Source: Moniliophthora roreri
Lineage: Eukaryota; Basidiomycota; Agaricomycetes; Agaricales; Marasmiaceae
Assembly: GCA_001466705.2 (NCBI GenBank)
Contig: LATX02000176.1
Location: 744,001 to 808,000 of the forward strand
Length of the DNA stretch: 64,000 nt
Direction of reading: 5' to 3'
The notes beneath the pieces are model-generated. The model was not told the origin of the DNA. It ran no database searches and saw only the letters and a program-made list of their open reading frames with translations. Below, one piece after another: positions 57,917 through 64,000 of this stretch (positions within the stretch are counted from its first letter, which is position 1; every line of letters starts with the position of its first letter). The position numbers and the translations under genes were made by a program.

Positions 57917-60900
57917 CTATTCTGAGGTAGGAATGGGGTCTCTGGGTCTCACTTGATGCTTCTTTATATACCCCTTGAGAAGATCTAGACAGTTTACCAT
58001 TCCCTCCATTTGGATCCATCGGTTGTGAGACGAATCATACCTGGTGTACAACACAAGGAATTCTCGTGGTCGTTTCTTTGGTCTGTGTCCTACCACCGCT
58101 TCTACTTCATATTCTTCGAATCCTTCTATAAGATCCAGAGGTGGTTCTGTAAAGCTCAGCCCATGAACTTCAGTTTCTTTGAATGGTGATAACAAGGCTA
58201 TGTGGAAAACAGGGTGGATTTTCCATTGATGTGGCAGATCCAGTTTGTATGTCACTGGTCCGAGTACCTTAAGGATTCTGAATGGCCCTTCCCTCTTCAG
58301 AGCTAATTTCTTTGATAGGTATCCCGTGGCTAGGTTCTTCACTTCTAGCCAAACCTTCTGTCCTTCTTTGAACATATCCAATTTCTGCTTCTCTCTTCAT
58401 ATCATCTGTTGTCTTGCCAGCTCCAGCAGGCTTGCAGTTTCTTCTCTTATCCTTTTTAGCTCCTGAAGTCGTTCTTCTACCGAAGGAATCGTTGTCTTTT
58501 CAAATACTGTCAGGAGTGGGCGAGGATGGTATCCCATCATCATAAAGAACGGAGATTTCTTGAGAACTGAATGGGTTCGATTGTTATGTGCGAACTCTGC
58601 TAAGGGAAGGTATTCCTTCCATCGAGTTTGTTCCTTCGAGCAAAATGCCCTAAGGTAAACCTCGACTTCTTGGTTTACTCATTCTGTTTCTCCATCAGTC
58701 TGTGGATGGAACGCCGTGCTCATCGAGTGTTTGATAGACAGCTGTTTCCCCATTTTCTGGAATACCTCTGCAGCGAATCTGGGGTCTCGATCCGATATGA
58801 TACGGTCCAGTAGTCTGAATCTCCTATAGAGATGTTGGATTAGTAGTTCCGCTATCTTTGTGGTGTCCGTTGTTTTGGTGCATGGAGTAAAAATTACCCC
58901 CTTCATAGATGAGTGGTCCACCATGACCAAAATAGAATCCATCCTGTCACACTCGGGTAGGTCCATAATGAGGTCCATTGTGCAAATCTGGAACGGAAAC
59001 AAATTTAATGTTGTCTGCATGGGCTGGATCGGTGTCCTCATGGGGTGGGTATTGATTTTTGATTGCTGGCATACAATGCAGCCATCGACGAAAGATCTGA
59101 TGAATTTAGCCATTCCTGGCCACCAGAAGTCTCTTTGCACCTGTTCGACTGTGTTCCATTGTCCTGGGTGCCCCACTCCCGGCGTCTCGTGAATGGATTG
59201 CACTATCTGCCTGCGAAGATCCATGTTATTTGGCACATAGACTCGATTCTGAAAGAAGAGTAGGTCCCCTTCGATTTTCCAATCTGATAGTGCAGACTTA
59301 ATTGGTGGCACACCCTGGTGTAATAACTGTTCCAGAGCCGACTTATGGAAGTCGTCCAGGCCCAATCGTTCTGCTATGTCCTCCTTCAATTCTAGATCAA
59401 TTCCTTTGATGAAAAGCCGGTCTGGCAATACAACAATATCTTCGTTATCACTGTTGACATCGTCTTGTTCGTTAGTTCGTCGTGACAAGGCATCGGCTTG
59501 GGTGATCGATTTTCCTGGAATGTGTACTAGCCCTAAATCGAATTCTGATAAGAAGAGGCTCCATCTCGCTTGTCGCCTGTTTAACTTTTGTGCTGTTTGG
59601 AAGTATGTTAGGTTCTTATGATCTGAAAGGATCACTATCTTGAATTTTCCCCCCATCAGGTAGTGGCGCCATTCCATCAGTGCTTGATAAATAGCAAGAA
59701 GTTCTCGATTGTAGATTTCGTAGTTCCGTTCCGTGGGAGATAACAACTTTGAAAGGTACCCACATGGGTGCCATTCACTGTCTGCTCCTTTTTGTTTGAG
59801 CACAGCACCTGTGGCCCACTTAGAGGCATCAGCCTCTATGACAAAAGGTTTGTCAACATCCAGCATAACGAGTATCGGTTCGGAAAGGAATTTTGCTTTA
59901 AGGAGGTCGAAGGCTATTTGGCACTGCCTAGTCCATTCAAATTTCCGATTCTTCTGCAATAGATCATTCATCGGCCTTGTTAGATGTGCATATTTCCCAA
60001 TGAATTTCCTGTAGAAGTTTCCAAATCCTAGGAACGCGCGCACTCCTTTCACCGTCTGTGGAGGTTCCCAGTCTGCTATCCCTGCTAGCTTTATCAGGTC
60101 CATGGTGATGTAGCCGGGCCTAATGACCATTCCCAGGAATACTACTTCTGTCATGTCAAACTTGCACTTCTCCGATTTGAGGAACAGATCATGCTTCTTG
60201 AGGCAACGCATCAGACGTTCTGTCTGCTCCCTATGCTCCGTCTGATCCTTGGAGAAAAGAAGAATGTCATCCATATAGACCACACACCATCCTTCGTCGA
60301 TGAAGTCCAAAAGAATGTTGTTCATAAAAGCTTGAAAAGTGGCTGGGGAATTGCTTAATCCAAAGAATATGACCATTGGTTCGAAGAGCCCTCTATTAGT
60401 CTTAAAGGCAGCTTTCCACTGATCTCCATCTTTGATCCTAATGTTGTTATAACTGTTTTGAAGGTCAAGTTTCGTAAAAACCGTTGCTCCTTTCAGTTTG
60501 TCCAGAAGCTCTGAAATTAGAGGTAACAGATAAGTGTTCTTCACCGTTCCCTCATTGAGTGCTCTGTAATCCTGAGTCGGTCGTAGTGCTCCTTTCTCCT
60601 TTTTAGCTACAAAGAAGAAAGGGGATGCCATTGGGGATTTCGATTTGCAAATGTACCCTTTTCGTAGATTTTCCTTGAGGAATTTGTCCTGTTCCGCTTG
60701 CTCTGTGGGGCTTAGCGGGTATAGTTTACAGTTCCTCAGCACAAAGTCCAGTTTAAGGTCGATCACGTGATCATATGTTCAAGAGGGTGGGAATCGTTCG
60801 GCCTTTCCTTTTTCGAAACGATCCCGGTATCCTAGTAGGTAGCTAGGAATAAGCTCATCGATGTCCTTCTTCACTGTCTGCTGTTGATGAGCCATCTCCT

Positions 60901-61420
60901 GCGATGCTGTGATTTTGGCTCCTATAAGGACCTCTGGTTCGAGGTTATCCAAAACTCCCCTGAATCTTTTGATCTGAATCTTTCTTTGTGGCGGAAACTG
61001 CATTTCTCCTGTCTCCCAATCGATTGTAGGGTTGTGGTACCGTAACCATGGGAGTCCTAAGATTATATCTTCATCTCCGATACCTGAAATCATAAAGTTT
61101 TCTCTGAATTCCTTTCCGGCAATTTGGAATTCTAGCTCCACGACATGTGTTATCCATGCTGTTTTATTGGCTGTTCCATCGACATTGAAAACTCAGATCC
61201 TTTCCGGCAATTGAATCCATTTCTTTCCCAGCGTTCTGGCGAGCTCCGTGCTTATGAATTGTCCTCCTGCTCCTGAGTCTAATAGTGCTTTTGTTTCGAT
61301 GATTTTTGTTCCCACTTTGTACTGGAGAGGAATGTGCATAGAATTTCGGTCCATTTTAGCTAGTACAAAGTGTGAAATAGTTATCAGCAGTGGAGACACC
61401 ATACTCTTCCACCATTTCAA
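57917..61420 (-). pseudogene. retrotransposon pol (PR-RT-RH-IN-chromodomain), four stops
   Basis: One continuous frame with no frameshift, interrupted by TGA at 61,193, 60,779, 58,679 and 58,397. Protease LLDSGAGGQFIS. Reverse transcriptase KGYICKSKSPMASPFFFVAK, TKLDLQNSYNNIRI and the catalytic YMDD. RNase H IEADASKWATGAVLKQ and TQADALSRR. Integrase zinc finger HPGQW ... CIVCQQSK, then the D,D-35-E core with TMDLIMDLP, ISDRDPRF and RWKEYLP. The end has the chromodomain-like YEVEAVVGHRPKKRPREFLV and NRWIQMEG, whose aromatic cage is partly changed. The TGA at 58,679 sits exactly at the conserved arginine of QTDGETERVNQ, and the one at 60,779 at the arginine of PPSRTYDH. Confidence 0.93.
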
Positions 61421-62379
61421 AAACCCTCTTGTTCCATCAGATCGAGGAGGAAGTCCTTATCTTCTTTCGGCTGTTCATTGATTAGGGCCCTAATCTTGGT
61501 GAACCTTTCTTCCCTCGTGAGCTTCTTTGGTTCTTCCTGTTTCTTTTCATCCTTCTTCGGCATGTCTGGGCAATCCTTGATGCGATGTCCATTCCTTCCG
61601 CATCTAAAGCACAGCCCCTTTGCCATGTATTCCTTCCAATCTATGTCAACAATCTGCTTGATAGCAATGTCCTCCTTCTTCCTGAAGTTCCTTTGGGGTT
61701 TCTTCCCTCCGTGTTCATCATCCCATGTCTTCCCATACTCCAATGCTTGCTTATAGCTTTCATCGAACAATATAGCAGCGTTCATCTAATCTTTAATTGT
61801 AGTGGGAGTGCCTTCTGGTCTTGTCATAATTTTGAGAGCCAAACTCCTGGGCAGTCCCCGTTTAAATGCCACTATCTGCACTGCATCGTTGTACCCCGTC
61901 TGTTTCGCAAGATAGGTGAACTGATAAGTATATTCGTCAGCTCTGTCTTTCATCCTTAGGTCTTTGAGTTCCAGCTGTGCCTTCAAGGTGGGATTGAGAG
62001 GTTTGAAAGAGGTTCTGAAGTCATCCAAAAATTCTGACCATGTAACCTTCTCGGCGTCTGGATCAAATGCAAGCAGAAGGTCGGTTTTGTCATTCTTCCA
62101 AAATTCTCCAGGTCCATCCGTCATGTATGAGAGAAGGAACAGTTTCTTTGACCTATCATCGGGGAACACCTTCAGGTTAAGCGCTATGTAAATCAGCACT
62201 TCTCGTAGGAACTTCTTGGCATCTTTCCATGTTCCCGTAAAGGCCCTGGGCAATGCGGCTTTTACCTCCTTCACTGCCGATACCACCTGTACTGGCATCA
62301 CAGAACCAATAACCGCTTCCTCAACTATCAGTTCCCCTCTCTTGGGTCTGCTTCCTGATGGCTTCTTATCTTCTGCCAT
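61417..62379 (-). pseudogene. retrotransposon gag with zinc knuckle, one stop
   Basis: The ATG at 62,379 (MAEDKKPSG) lies four bases after the ORF1 stop. The Retrotrans_gag region is clear (AFTGTWKDAKKFLREVLIYI, LSYMTDGPGEFWKND, FKRGLPRSLALKI). A TAG at 61,786 interrupts it; the same frame continues (YGKTWDDEHGGKKPQRNF) to a CCHC knuckle CFRCGRNGHRIKDC and stops at 61,417. The pol frame overlaps or follows within about 14 bp. The TAG is one base from TGG or CAG. Confidence 0.85.
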
Positions 62380-62383
62380 CACT

Positions 62384-62767
62384 TCAAGCTGTATTCTTGG
62401 GGATCGGGGGCTGTTCTTTAATCCTTGTAGCAATCGTTGAAATGGGTCTAACTCCTCTGGCGAGCTCGCAGAAGTGTTCAATGTATCTGATTCTAGCGGC
62501 CTCAGTGTACTCGGTGAGGATCTCTCTTCGAATTCGATCAGTCTCAATCCAGTCAAAATGGATGACAGGGTCAAGGTTCTCCTTATTCCTGGGTCTTCTT
62601 CGGGTGTCTCTATTAGTGGCTGACTCGTTGGCGATGGTGAGTGCAAGGGGGTCAACAGTTCTCTGTGCGACGCTCAGGTTAGAGGTGGGATTGCTCGTCC
62701 ACCAGGATTTGATATGGATTGGGTTAGTAGCCCATGCCGGCGCGTTTCTGCCTTGGCGATATCTCAT
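62384..62767 (-). CDS. retrotransposon ORF1 upstream of gag, 127 residues
   Basis: Open from an ATG at 62,767 (MRYRQGRNAPAWATNPIHI) to a TGA at 62,384. It is basic and polar, rich in Arg/Thr (DTRRRPRNKENLDPVIHFDW), with no known domain. The gag-frame reading over the same bases (from 62,655) is Ser/Pro/Thr-rich and looks like an off-frame shadow, so gag probably starts at 62,379 instead. The spacing suggests stop-restart translation or a structural N-terminal protein. Confidence 0.5.
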   Translation of the reverse strand: MRYRQGRNAPAWATNPIHIKSWWTSNPTSNLSVAQRTVDPLALTIANESATNRDTRRRPRNKENLDPVIHFDWIETDRIRREILTEYTEAARIRYIEHFCELARGVRPISTIATRIKEQPPIPKNTA

Positions 62768-62857
62768 TCTATCTGTTGTTCTGTCCGTGGTGGCGTCTTG
62801 CCGTTCCTAAGAGATGCCTAAACCTGGATAGGTCAGCAATTGATGAGCTTGACCTTA

Positions 62858-63313
62858 TGTTACATTACTTGCACAGCAACGTCAACTCAACTACTCTTAG
62901 CGAAGTGTTACCTCTGCTTCAAGTAGTTATATAAGTTCAAGTTCAAGTTCATTCAGTGGTTACTGAAGTTCAGAGGTCCAAGATCATGGCGTTGACACAA
63001 GTATATGATAAACCAGGTCAAGCTGGAGACTTAGAGTCTCTGCTTGAGCGCTTAAATACGTACAACCGAGCTTGTGCTAACTATATACGTAAAGCGATGA
63101 GTTCAGTGATTGTCTAAGGTTTCCCAAGTCTATCGGGATATGAGTAATGCTAATACAAAAGGATAGGTAAATGGGGACTGGGAAGGTGTATGAGTCTGAT
63201 GACAGTAGAAGCATAGAGGGTGAGAAGGAAAAAGGGGGCTGGGAATATGTATGAGTCCGATAGAGTGGGAAGCATAAGGGAACATCAATAAGAAAAGAAA
63301 AGGAAACGTAACA
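62858..63313 (-). repeat. LTR, 456 bp (5' LTR of the element)
   Basis: Partner of 56,008-56,463. On the element strand it starts TGTTACGTTTCC and ends AATGTAACA. Being the upstream LTR it should carry the promoter; a clear TATA was not identified. Confidence 0.95.
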
Positions 63314-63318
63314 CTCAA
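63314..63318. repeat. target-site duplication CTCAA (right)
   Basis: Identical to 56,003-56,007. Confidence 0.9.
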
Positions 63319-63618
63319 CCCACTGAGTTCAACACCTCTGATGAATTCACAAGCATGGCACAAATGCTGAGATACATGGCAGACAAGGATGCCAACAGTA
63401 ATGATCTACCTCAAAATCCCCATCAAATAATTTCCATCAGCATCACAGATCTTTTTAACTTTGAATCAACAGAATGGATTCAGATGTACAACCAGAGTGC
63501 ACACTGTTGTTTGGAGGATGAGCTTGTATTATATAAACTGGTTGATCAGGATTCAGTTGGTTCAGATGGGGTAGCAGTGGGTATTGACAATGGAGTTCAA
63601 GCCTTGACTGAAAATTAG
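63319..63618 (+). pseudogene. interrupted open reading frame, right part
   Basis: Continues in frame from 56,007 across the empty site and stops at 63,618. Contains MAQMLRYMADKDANSNDLPQ and HQIISISITDLFNFES. No recognised domain; see the left part. Confidence 0.45.
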
Positions 63619-63818
63619 CTACATTGTGTACTATTACTTGTGAACCTGCTTTATCTATTGTACTTTTATTTGCAGCAATATAAAAATGCAACCCAGTAAA
63701 TGATGTCATTCCACTAAGGCCAGTAGGCTGGGCCAGTAAAACAGCTTCAAGGTCAGCAGCTTAGTGGCCTTGCAGAAGGTCACTGGAATTCCACTGGCCT
63801 TACCAACACTGATCCAGT

Positions 63819-63901
63819 GGCCTGATGGTCTAGTAGTATGATTCTCGCTTTGGGTCATTAAATTCATGTGAGAGGTCCTGGGTTTATTTCCCAGTTAGGC
63901 C
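63819..63901 (+). tRNA. tRNA-Pro(TGG)-like, degenerate, with 12-nt intron
   Basis: The acceptor stem pairs fully (GGCCTGA with TTAGGCC, one G-T). D-arm GGTCTAGTAGTATGAT, anticodon stem CTCGC with GTGAG, anticodon TGG at 63,851-63,853. A 12-nt insert sits after position 37, the canonical place for tRNA introns. The T-stem CTGGG/CCCAG is perfect, but the T-loop is TTTATTT instead of TTCAATT-like, losing C56 and A58, so the internal B box is damaged. Probably a pseudogene or the head of a tRNA-derived SINE; a functional gene cannot be excluded. Confidence 0.55.
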
Positions 63902-64000
63902 CTTCAAAGTGCTTGGTGCATAGGATGCTTTTGGCACCATGCCTAATTATTACCTATGCATCAGGAAATCAACAGATTGCTCTTTCACTAGATTAAAACA

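Larger units (their letters stand above)
56008..63313 (-). mobile_element. full-length Ty3/Gypsy chromovirus-type LTR retrotransposon
   Basis: 7,306 bp, transcribed on the minus strand, with two 456-bp LTRs, a 5-bp CTCAA target duplication and a polypurine tract. Gene order on its own strand: ORF1, gag with zinc knuckle, pol (protease, reverse transcriptase, RNase H, integrase, chromodomain), ORF3 with zinc knuckles, ORF4. Unlike the DNA around it, it is still CpG-rich, so it came later. It is now inactive, because 10 internal stops are present, nine TGA and one TAG. I found no clear primer-binding site just inside the 5' LTR. Confidence 0.93.

Noticed and set aside
62384..62655. Gag start at 62,655 giving an extra 92 residues
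   Set aside because: The added part is Ser/Pro/Thr-rich and overlaps ORF1 in another frame; the ATG at 62,379 just after the ORF1 stop is the better start, though not certain.

Overview
The window is from a filamentous basidiomycete, most likely an agaric (Agaricomycetes). Every recognisable gene is split by many short (about 45-70 bp) GT-AG introns. The protein types fit: a tandem pair of P450s, a DUF6593 protein, a lineage-specific family beginning with a GG-x-F-x(5)-DQH signature, a CENP-C/Mif2, a TPS2-type trehalose-phosphate phosphatase and Ty3/Gypsy chromoviruses. The species cannot be named from the sequence alone.

The window has two compartments. Positions 1 to about 40,490 are gene-dense, balanced in base composition and rich in CpG. 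In order they hold: a short single-pass membrane protein (-), a secreted type-B carboxylesterase (-), a tail-anchored member of an agaric-specific family (+), an M1 aminopeptidase (-) whose 3' end overlaps its convergent neighbour, one or two unrecognised genes and a broken short-chain dehydrogenase (+), an amidase (-), a small cysteine-rich secreted protein (-), two tandem P450s (-,-), COA3 for cytochrome oxidase assembly (+), TPS2 (-), Mif2/CENP-C (-), a second frameshifted copy of the tail-anchored family (+), a three-RRM protein of the Nam8/Ngr1 type (-) and a DUF6593 protein (-). I checked splice junctions, catalytic residues and frames by reading through them. The M1, amidase, P450, TPS2 and family-copy-A genes look intact.

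From about 40,490 to the end the sequence is AT-rich and almost free of CpG (four CG in 42,001-43,000). I find no intact host gene there. It is a stack of repeats: a 719-bp tandem duplication carrying a short TIR element, LTR-like repeats in both orientations, a degenerate 90-bp tandem array and a 1,047-bp duplication. Single N characters (41,191; 49,759; 52,229) sit exactly at repeat-copy ends. Inserted in this is a complete 7.3-kb Ty3/Gypsy chromovirus on the minus strand (56,008-63,313) with two 456-bp LTRs and a CTCAA target duplication. It interrupts an older open reading frame that reads in frame across the empty site. The window ends with a degenerate intron-containing tRNA-Pro.

Two things stand out. 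First, 51,460-51,514 is the exact base-by-base complement, NOT the reverse complement, of the matching 55 bp in the sister copy at 52,507-52,561. No known DNA process makes this, so it is either a data-handling artefact or something very strange. Second, CpG decay can be watched directly. Differences between duplicated copies fall on CpG sites, and all nine internal TGA stops of the retrotransposon can be read as former CGA arginine codons. The element also carries extra ORFs on both sides of gag-pol, with tight stop-start junctions.
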